From Leucobacter celer subsp. astrifaciens (GTDB taxonomy: Bacteria; Actinomycetota; Actinomycetes; Actinomycetales; Microbacteriaceae): a stretch of 64,000 nt of DNA. The stretch is taken from assembly GCF_001273835.1 (NCBI RefSeq), contig NZ_JHEI01000134.1, positions 372,001 to 436,000 on the forward strand. Reading direction: 5' to 3'. Of this stretch, positions 16,165 to 24,271 are shown piece by piece; within the stretch, counting starts at the first letter, position 1, and each line of letters begins with the position of its first letter. The notes under the pieces were generated by a model. It saw only the letters and a program-made list of their open reading frames with translations, was not told where the DNA came from and did not search any database. Made by a program: the position numbers and the translations under genes.

Positions 16165-16851
16165 ATGACGGAATACAGCGTGGAGCCGATTCAGATGACC
16201 AGCGCTGCCGAGCTCGTCGCAGACCGCCTGCGCAAGCTCATCGTCACGGGAGCCCTGGCCGCCGGCGAGCCCCTGCGCGAGACGCAGCTCGCCAAGCGCC
16301 TCGCGATCTCGCGCAACTCGCTGCGAGAGGGCATCAGGCTGCTGGAGCAGAGCCGGCTCGTGAAGTACGAGCTGCACCGCGGCGCCGTGGTGAGCACGCC
16401 GTCCGTCGAGGATCTCACGGATGTGTTCCAGGCGCGGCGGCACATCGAGCTCGCCGCGGTGCGCGTCGTGGCGAGCGATAGGCAGCTCGCCGCCCTCGCC
16501 GAGGCCTGGGACCGGCTCGAGGAGTCCGCGGCGGAGCTGGCGCAGGACCAGATCATCGCCGCCGACCTCGCGCTGCACCAGGCGATCGTGGGCCTGCTCG
16601 AGTCGGAGCGGCTCTCCGCCTTCTACGATTCCCTCTGCAAGGAGCTCATCTTCTACTTCGCGGTGCTGTCCCACGCGGACGAGGAGTATCTGCATCCCCA
16701 GGAGCCGATCGTCGCCCGCCACCGCGAGATCGTCGACGCCATCGTGGCGCGTCGCACGGCCGAAGCGGAGGTGCTCGTGCTGCGGCACATCGATGAGAAC
16801 GAATCACGATTGCGGGACATCCTGACCGCGGGTCCGGATGCGTCGGCCTGA
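16165..16851 (+). CDS. GntR-family regulator, FadR/FCD subfamily (1)
   Basis: Transcription factor of about 228 aa. The N-terminal winged helix (about 8-70) contains RLRKLIVTGALAAGEPLRETQLAKRL and a recognition helix region ISRNSLREGIRLL. The C-terminal FCD helical domain has the metal-ligand pattern of the family (DLALHQAIVGLL with Asp and His, later RHREIVDAI and VLRHIDENE). Such regulators usually repress a catabolic operon until a carboxylate inducer binds. It is the first gene of the catabolic region, and its promoter carries a palindrome also present on three other promoters here, so it is the best candidate for the regulon's repressor. Confidence 0.87.
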   Translation: MTEYSVEPIQMTSAAELVADRLRKLIVTGALAAGEPLRETQLAKRLAISRNSLREGIRLLEQSRLVKYELHRGAVVSTPSVEDLTDVFQARRHIELAAVRVVASDRQLAALAEAWDRLEESAAELAQDQIIAADLALHQAIVGLLESERLSAFYDSLCKELIFYFAVLSHADEEYLHPQEPIVARHREIVDAIVARRTAEAEVLVLRHIDENESRLRDILTAGPDASA

Positions 16852-16965
16852 GTGCGAGCGGGCGGTGCGGCGGGCCGATGGGCGGTGCATCACCCTCGCG
16901 AGCCGGGCCGCGGAAGGCGCACCGCCGCGACGGTAGACTGCACACACGCCGACGGATGAGGGAGT

Positions 16966-17664
16966 ATGCGCGTGGGAGATGCGTCTGAGGAGATCGACCC
17001 GATCCGCGCGGAGTCGACGGCGAGCCTGATCGCCAGGCGCCTGCGCGAGGCCATCGCGCGGGGCCACTTCAAGCAGGGACAGCAGCTGATCGAGGCGGAG
17101 CTCTCGAAGCGGCTGCAGGTGAGTCGCGGGGTGCTGCGCGAGGCGATGCAGCGTCTGACGCAGGAGGGCCTGCTGGTGGGGCGGCCGAACCGGGGCGTCT
17201 TCGTCGCGGAGCTCGGGCGCGAGGAGATCTTCGACATCTACACGGCGCGACTGGCCATCGAGCGGGCGGCGTGCCTGAAGGTGATCGACGTCACCCACCG
17301 CACCGACGTGATGGCGGACGCGCTCGATCGGCTCAGCGACGTGCTCGAGGAGCGCGCGGCCTCGGGATCCGACGTCGATGAGGTGGTGCGGCTCGACATC
17401 GAATTCCACGAGCGCATGGTGGCCGAGGCGCACAGCCCGCGGCTCAACCGCATGTACGACACCCTCGCGACCGAATCCCGCATGTGCCTGTCGGCCTTCG
17501 AGAGCCGGGCCTATCCGGTGGCGGACCGGATCGTCGAGCACCGGGCGATCGCGCAGGCGATCCGGGATCGCGACGTGCCCCTGCTGCACCGGCTGCTCGC
17601 GGAGCACATGGACCACGCGGTCGAGATGATCCTGCACCGCTTCGCGGAGGAGCTCGACGAGTAG
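16966..17664 (+). CDS. GntR-family regulator, FadR/FCD subfamily (2)
   Basis: A second FCD-type repressor, 232 aa, not a close copy of the first. The winged helix lies at about 17-80 (LIARRLREAIARGHFKQGQQ; LQVSRGVLREAMQRLTQEGLL). The FCD domain follows with VRLDIEFHERMV, EHRAIAQAI and LLAEHMDHAVE supplying Asp/His metal-ligand positions. It lies 114 bases after gntR1; a weak GGCGGTGC/GCACCGCC hairpin in that gap may end gntR1 transcription. TAGACT at 16934-16939 is a possible -10. It is convergent with the RidA gene. Its target is unknown. Confidence 0.86.
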   Translation: MRVGDASEEIDPIRAESTASLIARRLREAIARGHFKQGQQLIEAELSKRLQVSRGVLREAMQRLTQEGLLVGRPNRGVFVAELGREEIFDIYTARLAIERAACLKVIDVTHRTDVMADALDRLSDVLEERAASGSDVDEVVRLDIEFHERMVAEAHSPRLNRMYDTLATESRMCLSAFESRAYPVADRIVEHRAIAQAIRDRDVPLLHRLLAEHMDHAVEMILHRFAEELDE

Positions 17665-17742
17665 TCGGCCGCGGGATCCGCTGCCGGCCAGGCGCTGCCC
17701 GCCAGCGGCTGTCGGCTCACCGCCAGGCGCTGCCGGCTCCGG

Positions 17743-18225
17743 CTACGCGGACTCCGGCTCGGTGTAGGCGATCACGCTGATCTCGACGGGAGCGCCGTCG
17801 GGCAGCGAGGCGACGCCGACGGCGGCGCGCGCGTGCCGGCCGGCCTCGCCGAAGAGCTCGATGAGGGCGTCCGATGCGCCGTCCGCGACCCAGGGGTGCC
17901 GCGTGAACGCGGGGTCCGAGGCGATGAACACCGTGACCGAGACGATGTGCGAGAGTCGCCGCAGGTCGCCGAGGTGGTGGGCGAGCGCCGAAACCGCGTT
18001 GAGCGCGGCCTCGCGCGCGAGGCCACGGGCGTCTTCGGGCCGGACGTCGTGCACGGCGTTCCCGACTCGACCGCGCAGGCGCAGCTCCCCGCCGACGTGC
18101 GGGGTCTGGCCCGCGACGTGGAGGAAGCCGGTGGTCTCGCGCACCGGTGTGTAGTTCGCCGCGGGCGGCGGCGGAGGCGGCAGGAGGGCGGTGATCCGTT
18201 CGATCTGCTGGTCGGTGAGGGGCAC
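17743..18225 (-). CDS. RidA/YjgF-family protein
   Basis: Predicted enamine/imine deaminase or related Rid-family protein, 160 aa, probably trimeric. The family core is visible: GFLHVAGQTPHVGG, the AALNAVSALAHHLGD helix and the C-terminal ARAAVGVASLPDGAPVEI containing the equivalent of the catalytic arginine. The start is a GTG at 18225 preceded by AGGAGGA; the upstream in-frame ATG lies before that box and is rejected. A poly-Pro stretch follows the start. It diverges from the EutA-like gene across a shared operator. In catabolic loci Rid proteins clear reactive imines made by PLP enzymes. Confidence 0.82.
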   Translation of the reverse strand: MPLTDQQIERITALLPPPPPPAANYTPVRETTGFLHVAGQTPHVGGELRLRGRVGNAVHDVRPEDARGLAREAALNAVSALAHHLGDLRRLSHIVSVTVFIASDPAFTRHPWVADGASDALIELFGEAGRHARAAVGVASLPDGAPVEISVIAYTEPESA

Positions 18226-18256
18226 GGTGCTTCCTCCTGAGAACATAAAGGTTTAG

Positions 18257-18268
18257 AATGTCGACAAT
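18257..18268. promoter_or_regulatory. Operator AATGTCGACAAT between ridA and the EutA-like gene
   Basis: A 12-bp palindrome matching the ATTGTCRACRWT core seen at 16129 and 24158. It lies within candidate promoters for both directions: TTTAGA-N17-ATAACA rightward (18252-18280) and TTGGAT-N17-TTTATG leftward. Repression of both divergent genes by one FCD regulator is inferred. Confidence 0.6.
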
Positions 18269-18307
18269 CCAACAATAACAGTGCAGTGCCGGGTGGAGGG
18301 GGACGAC

Positions 18308-19045
18308 GTGAAATCGAGCGCAGGGATACCGGAGGGGCCGAAGCGCCGGCTCGCGGTCGGTGTCGTGGCACCCTTCGACCTGGAGCTCGATGCCGAGCTG
18401 TGGCGCTGGCTGCCCGATGGCGTGGATCTGCTGATGACGCGAACCCCCTACGTGGACGACGCGGTGACGGTGGAGTTCGCGCTCGAGATCTCCGATGAGG
18501 CCGATCTGCAGTCCGGGGTGCGCAGCGTCATCGCGGGCCGCGCCGACACGGTCGTGTACGCCTGCACCTCGGCGAGCTTCGTGCGCGGACGCGCGGGCGA
18601 GGCGGCCCTTCGCGATGCGATGCTGCGGGCGGGCGCCCGAGCGGCTCTCACGACATCCGGGGCGATCGTCGAGGCGCTCGGCGCATTGGGCGCGAGGCGA
18701 GTCTCGGTGGCCACCCCGTATCTGCCCGAGCTCTCGGCGTATCTCGACGGGTTCCTGGGCGAGCACGGGGTCGAGGTGCTGCGGCACGACGCGCTCGGCC
18801 TGGATCACGAGATATGGGAGGTCGACTACGCGCGCACGGCCGAGCTCATCCGGGCGGTGGATCACCCGGACGCCGAGGCCATCGTCGTGAGCTGCACGAA
18901 CCTGCCGAGTTACGATCTCATCGCCCCGCTCGAGCGCGAGCTCGGCAAGCCGATCGTCTCGGCGAATCAGGCGACCATGTGGGCGGTGCTGCGCGAGCTC
19001 GGCCTCGCCGCGGTGGGCCCCGGCCAGCACCTGATCGGAGCGTAG
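18308..19045 (+). CDS. Asp/Glu racemase-superfamily protein (EutA/maleate isomerase-like) 1
   Basis: Cytosolic enzyme of about 245 aa in the maleate isomerase/arylmalonate decarboxylase/EutA branch. Both catalytic cysteines are present: Cys86 in VYACTSASF and Cys196 in VVSCTNLPS. It should therefore support two-base or covalent cis-trans or racemisation chemistry. EutA proteins accompany ectoine utilisation genes, and the ehu importer follows one gene later. The GTG at 18308 is chosen because TGGAGGGGG stands six bases before it; an earlier in-frame GTG lies inside that box. The MFS gene starts 22 bases after its stop. The substrate is inferred only from context. Confidence 0.8.
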   Translation: MKSSAGIPEGPKRRLAVGVVAPFDLELDAELWRWLPDGVDLLMTRTPYVDDAVTVEFALEISDEADLQSGVRSVIAGRADTVVYACTSASFVRGRAGEAALRDAMLRAGARAALTTSGAIVEALGALGARRVSVATPYLPELSAYLDGFLGEHGVEVLRHDALGLDHEIWEVDYARTAELIRAVDHPDAEAIVVSCTNLPSYDLIAPLERELGKPIVSANQATMWAVLRELGLAAVGPGQHLIGA

Positions 19046-19067
19046 TCGGACGGCCGGGCATCCGCTG

Positions 19068-20264
19068 ATGGCCATGTCGTCGACGGCGTCGGGCGAAGAC
19101 CGCGGCGCCGGCGGTGCGGGCCGCGCGTTCGCCCTGCTCACGGCGACGGTGTCCGTTGCGATCGCGGTCTTCTTCTCCCTGTACTCGCTGCTGCCGGTGA
19201 CGCGATCGGAGTCGCCCGAACTCGGCAGCCTCTTCGTCGGCGCGCTGATGGCCTGCGTCATGGGTGTGCAGGTCTTCGCGCCGCTGCTGGTGAGGCGCTT
19301 CTCGCTGCGGTACGTGCTCATGGGGTCGCTGCTGCTGCTCGGAGCGGGAGCCCTCGTGACGGGGCTGGCGACGGGTGCGGCGTCCCTGCTGCTCGGTGCG
19401 CTTCTGAGCGGCTCCGGGTTCGGGGTGCTGGTGGTCGTCGGCACGCACGGTGTGGCGCTGCTGGTGCCGCAGTCGGGCCTCGGGCGCGCGCTCGGGGTGT
19501 ACGGTCTCGTGACGATGAGCGCCTCGGCCTTCGGGTCGCCGCTCGGGGTGCAGATCGCCCTCGTGCGGTCGCCCGCGGTCTTCGGCATCTGCGCCGTCGT
19601 CGCCTGCGCCGGGGCGGCGGTTCTGGCGATCGGGCTTCCCGCGGCAGTGGGGCGCACGGGCGGATCGCCCGGGGCCGATCGTGCCGGGCGGTCGATCGCG
19701 GGCGGGGCCTCGGGCGGACTCCGATCCCTTCTGGCCGGAGTGCCCTGGCTCGTGCTCTGCCTCCTGCTGGTGGGCGTGCTCGTGCTCTCGCACGGTCTGA
19801 CGAGCCTTCCCGTGCTCGCGTCGAGCTTCGGCAGCGCTGCGGCGGTGATCTTCTGCGTGCAGTTGGGCTGCGCGGCGGGGCGCGGGATCGGCGGCGATCT
19901 GGGGCGGTGGATTCCACCGGGCGGCGTGTGGGCCGTGGCGGCGGCGCCGGCCGGGATCGGGGGCGTGCTCGGCATGCTGCTGCCGGAATTCGCCGCGGGG
20001 CTGCTCTGGGCGCTGCTGCTCGGGGTGGGGGCCGGCGCGGTGCAGACGGTGACGCTGCACGCGGTGCTGCGTCGGGTGGAGGCCGGCCGCGCCTCCGTGG
20101 TGTGGAATCTCGCGGTGGACGGCGGGCTCTGGGTCGGCGGTGTGCTGTGGGGCCTGGCCCTCACCTACGGCTTCGTCGGAGGTGCGGTGGTCGGCGCCTC
20201 CGTCGCTGTTCTGGCGCTCGCAGCGGTGCTCGCCTTCGGTGCTGCTCGAGGCTCGTCACGGTGA
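19068..20264 (+). CDS. MFS transporter (CynX/NimT-like)
   Basis: Twelve-helix major facilitator, 398 aa, in the cytoplasmic membrane. The first helix is at about 20-42 (RAFALLTATVSVAIAVFFSL). The loop 2-3 is short (LVRRFSLRYVLMG) and there is a central hydrophilic loop near 200-220 (GRTGGSPGADRAGRS). The overall pattern resembles cyanate/nitroimidazole-type exporters. It starts 22 bases after the EutA-like gene and is probably cotranscribed, so it may move the same pathway's substrate or product. No substrate can be assigned from sequence. Confidence 0.78.
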   Translation: MAMSSTASGEDRGAGGAGRAFALLTATVSVAIAVFFSLYSLLPVTRSESPELGSLFVGALMACVMGVQVFAPLLVRRFSLRYVLMGSLLLLGAGALVTGLATGAASLLLGALLSGSGFGVLVVVGTHGVALLVPQSGLGRALGVYGLVTMSASAFGSPLGVQIALVRSPAVFGICAVVACAGAAVLAIGLPAAVGRTGGSPGADRAGRSIAGGASGGLRSLLAGVPWLVLCLLLVGVLVLSHGLTSLPVLASSFGSAAAVIFCVQLGCAAGRGIGGDLGRWIPPGGVWAVAAAPAGIGGVLGMLLPEFAAGLLWALLLGVGAGAVQTVTLHAVLRRVEAGRASVVWNLAVDGGLWVGGVLWGLALTYGFVGGAVVGASVAVLALAAVLAFGAARGSSR

Positions 20265-20286
20265 CGTTACGACCGCGGCGAGGCTC

Positions 20287-20340
20287 TTGACGCCCGCGAG
20301 CATTCCTGTCATATTGTCCTCGGGTGGGATTGTCCTACAG
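20287..20340 (+). promoter_or_regulatory. ehuBCDA promoter with two ATTGTC half-sites
   Basis: TTGACG (20287-20292), a 17-base spacer and CATATT (20310-20315) form the promoter. ATTGTC occurs at 20313-20318, overlapping the -10, and again at 20329-20334 within ATTGTCCTACAG, just after the expected start. The direct arrangement 16 bases apart differs from the single palindromes at other promoters of this region. The leader of about 90 bases shows no recognised riboswitch. Confidence 0.6.
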
Positions 20341-20412
20341 TTCATCAATAATCGGTGGAAGCGGCGATCCTCCTCCTGTCCCAACGACGAGACATCCGAT
20401 TGGAGTCGAGAT

Positions 20413-21318
20413 ATGACCCCCAAGCACTTCACGCGCACCCGACGAATGGCCACCGCGGTGATCGGCGGCGTCTTCGCCGCGGCTCTGCTGGCCTCCTGCA
20501 CCGCGACCACGCCGGGCGAGGGCCCGAACACCGGCGGCTCCGCCGCGGGCGAGGACACGCTGGCGAGGGCGCTCAGCGACGGCTACCTGCGCGTGGCGAT
20601 CGCGAACGAGCCGCCCTACACCCAGGTGAACGCCGACGGCACGGTCACGGGCGCCGAGCCGGACGTGCTGCGCGCCGTGCTGCAGAGCATGGGCATCGAG
20701 GAGATCGAGGGTGTCACCACCCCGTACGAGTCGATGATCCCCGGCCTCGACGCGAACCGCTGGGACGTCGTCGCGGCCGGCCTGTTCATGAAGGAGTCGC
20801 GCTGCGCGGCCGTCGCCTACTCCGAGCCGGTCATCGTGTCGACCGAGTCGTTCGGCGTGCCGGCCGGCAACCCGGACGGCATCAACACGATCCAGGACGT
20901 GCTCGACAACCCCGATCTCAAGATCGCCGTGCTCACCGGCGGCTTCGAGGAGGGCATCCTGAAGACCGCCGGTGTGCCCGACGCGCAGCAGGTGCTCGTC
21001 AAGGACGCCCGCAGCGGCATCGAGGCGATCGGGGCGAACCGCGCCGACGCGTTCCTGCTCCCGACGCTGTCGCTGCGCGACCTCATCGATGAGAACGACC
21101 CCAACCTCGAGGTCACGGAGCCGATCGAGGACGCACCGCGGACCGGATCCGGCGCCGCGTTCCGCAAGTCGGACACCGAGCTGCTCGCGGCCTACAACGA
21201 GGCGCTCGCCGAGTTCAAGCAGACCGACGAGTTCTCCGAGATCCTGACCGAGTGGGGCTTCGATCCCGAGGCCGTGGAGGGCGTCACCGCCGAAGAGCTC
21301 TGCCAGAACGAGGGCTGA
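20413..21318 (+). CDS. ehuB: Amino-acid-type ABC transporter substrate-binding lipoprotein, EhuB-like
   Basis: Periplasmic-type binding lipoprotein, 301 aa, that captures the transported solute. The lipobox is LLASCTA (Cys29). The mature domain begins GYLRVAIANEPPYTQVNADGTVTGAEPDVLRAVL and continues with MIPGLDANRWDVVAAGLFM and RCAAVAYSEPV. These blocks resemble ectoine/hydroxyectoine-binding EhuB more than general polar amino acid receptors. The start at 20413 has GGAG seven bases upstream. It heads the operon ehuB-ehuC-ehuD-ehuA. Ligand assignment to ectoine-like solutes is an inference supported by the DoeA-like and EutA-like genes nearby. Confidence 0.75.
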   Translation: MTPKHFTRTRRMATAVIGGVFAAALLASCTATTPGEGPNTGGSAAGEDTLARALSDGYLRVAIANEPPYTQVNADGTVTGAEPDVLRAVLQSMGIEEIEGVTTPYESMIPGLDANRWDVVAAGLFMKESRCAAVAYSEPVIVSTESFGVPAGNPDGINTIQDVLDNPDLKIAVLTGGFEEGILKTAGVPDAQQVLVKDARSGIEAIGANRADAFLLPTLSLRDLIDENDPNLEVTEPIEDAPRTGSGAAFRKSDTELLAAYNEALAEFKQTDEFSEILTEWGFDPEAVEGVTAEELCQNEG

Positions 21319-21351
21319 TGCGCGGCTCGTCCGCGACTTCGGAGTAATCCA

Positions 21352-22047
21352 ATGGATTCAGTCATCGAGTACTCGGGACTCCTTCTGGAGGGTCTCGGGG
21401 TCACCGTGATGGTGACCGTGCTCGGAGCAGCCCTGACCATCGCGGTGGCGTTCGCCGCCGGGTTGGCGGGGCTCTCCCGGCACTGGTTCCTCCGCTGGCC
21501 CTCCTTCGTGTTCGTCGAGTTCATCCGAGGATCGGGCCTGCTCGTGCAGATGTTCTGGTTCTTCTTCGCGCTGCCGTTCCTCGGCATTCAGCTGCACCCC
21601 GTGCTCGCGGGTGTGCTGGCGCTGGGACTCAACGAGGGCGCCTACGCGGCCGAGGTCGTGCGCGGTACCATCCGGTCGCGCCCGAAGGGCCAGACCGAGG
21701 CCGCGATCGCGCTCGGCATGAGTCGCACGCAGCGCCTGTGGCGGATCCTCATCCCGCAGTCGGTGCCCGCCATGCTCCCGTCGTTCGGCAACGTGATGGT
21801 GGATCTGCTGAAGAACACCTCCCTGGTGTCGCTCGTCACCGTCGGCGATCTCACGTGGCGCGCCTTCAACGCGCGCACCGTCACCGGAGCGACGGTCGAG
21901 ATCTTCCTCACGATCCTGGTGGCGTACTACATCCTCTCCCTCATCATCGGAAGGATCACCCGGATGCTCGAGAACCGCTTCGCGCTCGACCGCAAGGCGA
22001 AGCTGCGGGCCAGGCGCGAGGCCCGGATGGGGGTGGGTGCGCGATGA
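21352..22047 (+). CDS. ehuC: Amino-acid-type ABC transporter permease, EhuC-like
   Basis: HisM-type permease, 231 aa, with about five helices. It has the inner-membrane coupling motif EAAIALGMSRTQRLWRILIPQ and the N-terminal LLEGLGVTVMVTVLGAALTIA typical of polar-amino-acid permeases. It follows ehuB by 33 bases and ends in an ATGA overlap with ehuD. The two permeases should form a heterodimer. Confidence 0.8.
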   Translation: MDSVIEYSGLLLEGLGVTVMVTVLGAALTIAVAFAAGLAGLSRHWFLRWPSFVFVEFIRGSGLLVQMFWFFFALPFLGIQLHPVLAGVLALGLNEGAYAAEVVRGTIRSRPKGQTEAAIALGMSRTQRLWRILIPQSVPAMLPSFGNVMVDLLKNTSLVSLVTVGDLTWRAFNARTVTGATVEIFLTILVAYYILSLIIGRITRMLENRFALDRKAKLRARREARMGVGAR

Positions 22048-22700
22048 TCTGGGACAACGACTTTGTCGTCTCCATCATGCCGCAGCTCCTGCGCGGCTTC
22101 TGGCTCACGATCCAGATCACCTTCTTCGGGTTCCTCATCAGCCTGGCGGTGGGGCTGCTCGTCGCGATCCTGCGGTATCTCCGCATCCCGGTGATCTCGC
22201 ACCTCGCGAGCTTCTACGTGTCGTTCGTGCGCGGTACGCCGCTGCTCGTGCAGGCCTACATCGCCTACTTCGTGCTGCCGTACGCCGGTCTCGCGTTCGA
22301 TCCGCTGCCCACCGGCATCGTGGTGCTCGGGCTCAACTACAGCGCCTACACGGCCGAGGTCTACCGCTCGGGCATCGAGCAGCTGCCGCGGGGGCAGTGG
22401 GAGGCCGGCAAGGCGCTCGGGCTGCCGCGCGGTCGCATGTGGCTGCGCATCGTCGTGCCGCAGGCGATCCGCCCGATCATCCCCGTACTCGGCAACTACC
22501 TCATCATGATGTTCAAGGACTCGGCGATCCTCTCGTCGATCACCCTCCTCGAGCTCATGGGCACCGCGATGCAGATCGGCAGCAACTACTACCGCTATCT
22601 CGAGCCGATCACGATCGCCGGGCTGCTGTACCTCGTGGTCAGCTTCTCCTGTTCAATGCTCATCCGACGTCTGGAGCACCGCCTTGTCCCCTCACACTGA
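22044..22700 (+). CDS. ehuD: Amino-acid-type ABC transporter permease, EhuD-like
   Basis: Second HisM-type permease, 218 aa. It has FWLTIQITFFGFLISLAVGL at the N-terminus, the RGTPLLVQ segment and the coupling motif QWEAGKALGLPRGRMWLRIVVPQ. The start at 22044 overlaps the ehuC stop; the longer upstream reading frame is a shadow of ehuC. It overlaps the TTG start of ehuA by 17 bases, so the subunits are likely made in fixed ratio. Confidence 0.8.
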   Translation: MIWDNDFVVSIMPQLLRGFWLTIQITFFGFLISLAVGLLVAILRYLRIPVISHLASFYVSFVRGTPLLVQAYIAYFVLPYAGLAFDPLPTGIVVLGLNYSAYTAEVYRSGIEQLPRGQWEAGKALGLPRGRMWLRIVVPQAIRPIIPVLGNYLIMMFKDSAILSSITLLELMGTAMQIGSNYYRYLEPITIAGLLYLVVSFSCSMLIRRLEHRLVPSH

Positions 22701-23499
22701 CATACTCAAAACCCTCAACAACCCGGACGACGATGTGGACGTCGCCATCTCCTTCGAGAACGTGACGAAGTCGTGGGGTGAGAACCACGTGCTGCGCAGT
22801 CTCGACTTCGAGGTGAAGCCGGGGGAGAAGGTGTCGATCATCGGCCCCTCGGGATCGGGCAAGACCACGATCCTGCGGGTGCTCATGACGCTCGAGACGC
22901 CCGATGTCGGCCTCGTCACCGTCGGCGGCGACGTGCTCTGGAACGTGCGCAAGGGCGATAAGCCCCGGGAGACGAAGCAGACGATCGAGACGCGCAAGAA
23001 GATCGGCATGGTCTTCCAGCAGTTCAACCTGTTCCCGCACATGACGGTGCTCGAGAACGTCATCGAGGCGCCGATCCACGTGCGCGGCATGAAGAAGCCC
23101 GAGGCGGTCGAGCGGGCGACCGAGCTGCTCGAGCTCGTGGGTCTGCAGAACCACATGGGGCACATTCCGCCCCAGCTCTCGGGAGGCCAGCAGCAGCGGG
23201 CCGCGATCGCCCGCGCGCTCGCGATGCAGCCCGAGGTGATGCTGCTCGACGAGCCGACGAGCGCGCTCGATCCGGAGCTCATCGGCGAGGTGCAGAACGT
23301 GATCCGCCGTCTCGCGACCACCACCAACATGACCATGCTCATGGTCACGCACGAGATGCGCTTCGCGCGTGAGATCTCGGATCGTGTGGTGATGTTCGAC
23401 AAGGGCCAGGTGGTCGAGCAGGGGCCGCCCTCGCAGATCTTCGAGAACCCGGAATCGGAGCGCACGCGCCAGTTCCTCGACGCGGTGATCGGGCACTGA
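22684..23499 (+). CDS. ehuA: Amino-acid-type ABC transporter ATPase, EhuA-like
   Basis: ATP-binding subunit, 271 aa. Walker A GPSGSGKTT is near 60, the Q-loop is VFQQFNLFPHMTVLEN, the signature LSGGQQQRAAIARAL, Walker B VMLLDEPTSALD and the H-loop MVTHEM. All are intact. The stretch GGDVLWNVRKGDKPRETKQ between Walker A and Q-loop is longer than in generic GlnQ proteins. Translation begins at a TTG inside ehuD. A perfect 18-bp terminator follows at 23526. Confidence 0.82.
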   Translation: MSPHTDILKTLNNPDDDVDVAISFENVTKSWGENHVLRSLDFEVKPGEKVSIIGPSGSGKTTILRVLMTLETPDVGLVTVGGDVLWNVRKGDKPRETKQTIETRKKIGMVFQQFNLFPHMTVLENVIEAPIHVRGMKKPEAVERATELLELVGLQNHMGHIPPQLSGGQQQRAAIARALAMQPEVMLLDEPTSALDPELIGEVQNVIRRLATTTNMTMLMVTHEMRFAREISDRVVMFDKGQVVEQGPPSQIFENPESERTRQFLDAVIGH

Positions 23500-23525
23500 C
23501 CGCTCCGCGTCGATACGGGCGCGGC

Positions 23526-23566
23526 AAGCGGGGGCGGATCGGCGCAGTGCCGATCCGCCCCCGCTT
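23526..23566. terminator. Bidirectional terminator between ehuA and the DUF3830 gene
   Basis: An 18-base arm (23526-23543) pairs perfectly with 23549-23566 across a 5-base loop. It lies between two convergent genes, 26 bases after ehuA. Confidence 0.9.
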
Positions 23567-23608
23567 CGCTCTGCCCGCCCGCCTGATCGGCGTCGCGCGG
23601 CGCGCGCT

Positions 23609-24106
23609 CTACGCGCGCTCGTACCGCAGCGTCTCGCCGGCGACCCCGTTCATCCAGAGGTCCTGGCAGGCCGCGGCGAACTCAGCGAAGCCCTCCTCGA
23701 TCTCGGCGAAGACGTTGCCGGGCACCCAGCCCTTGTCGCCGTTGATGAGCAGGTTGTTGCGGCCGTAGAAGACGGCGAGGTCGACGATGCTCTTGCCCGT
23801 GTCGCCCCCCTCGCCCTCGCGGTACCCGTACCCGGGGTTGCCGAGCTCCGTCTCGGAGAAGCTGAAGTAGCAGACGTCGCGGGGGATCGGCGTGATTGTG
23901 GTGTTCTCGGGTCCGGGCTCGGCCGGAGCGAAGGCCGGCACGAGGTTGTAGATCTCGTTGCGGGCGTACTTGCCGTGGTAGACCTGGCCCTCCTGAGGCA
24001 GCGCGTCCCAGACCGCGGCGGCGGTGCGGGGGGCCTCGTCGTCGAGCAGGCGGGCGCGGCAGGACACGCCTCGCTTGACGAGAGTGATGGTGATGTAGCG
24101 GGTCAT
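23609..24106 (-). CDS. DUF3830 family protein
   Basis: Small protein of 165 aa with a predicted cyclophilin-like fold, matching the DUF3830 family in length and in its core (LLDDEAPRTAAAVWDALP; FYGRNNLLINGDKGWVPGNVFAEI). It has no signal peptide and no obvious catalytic cysteine. Biochemical function is not established. Members often neighbour Asp/Glu-racemase-family genes and amino acid importers, as here. It diverges from the second EutA-like gene across a palindromic operator. Confidence 0.72.
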   Translation of the reverse strand: MTRYITITLVKRGVSCRARLLDDEAPRTAAAVWDALPQEGQVYHGKYARNEIYNLVPAFAPAEPGPENTTITPIPRDVCYFSFSETELGNPGYGYREGEGGDTGKSIVDLAVFYGRNNLLINGDKGWVPGNVFAEIEEGFAEFAAACQDLWMNGVAGETLRYERA

Positions 24107-24157
24107 GAGGGCACTCCTTCGTGATCGGTCGGTCTCATCAGTATGCCCCGCTCAAGA

Positions 24158-24189
24158 GGATTGTCAACAATCCGAATGTGGGATAGGCT
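24158..24189 (+). promoter_or_regulatory. Promoter of the second EutA-like operon with perfect 16-bp operator
   Basis: GGATTGTCAACAATCC (24158-24173) is a perfect palindrome. Its TTGTCA (24161-24166) is also the -35, followed by a 17-base spacer and TAGGCT (24184-24189). Layout is identical to the gntR1 promoter. The DUF3830 gene on the other side may share the operator. Confidence 0.7.
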
Positions 24190-24271
24190 GACTGTGACTT
24201 CACCCACGAGGCTCGTTCTCGAGCCGAGAAGCCCGACACCATCACCGACGACGATGTGCGGAAGGACGCGA

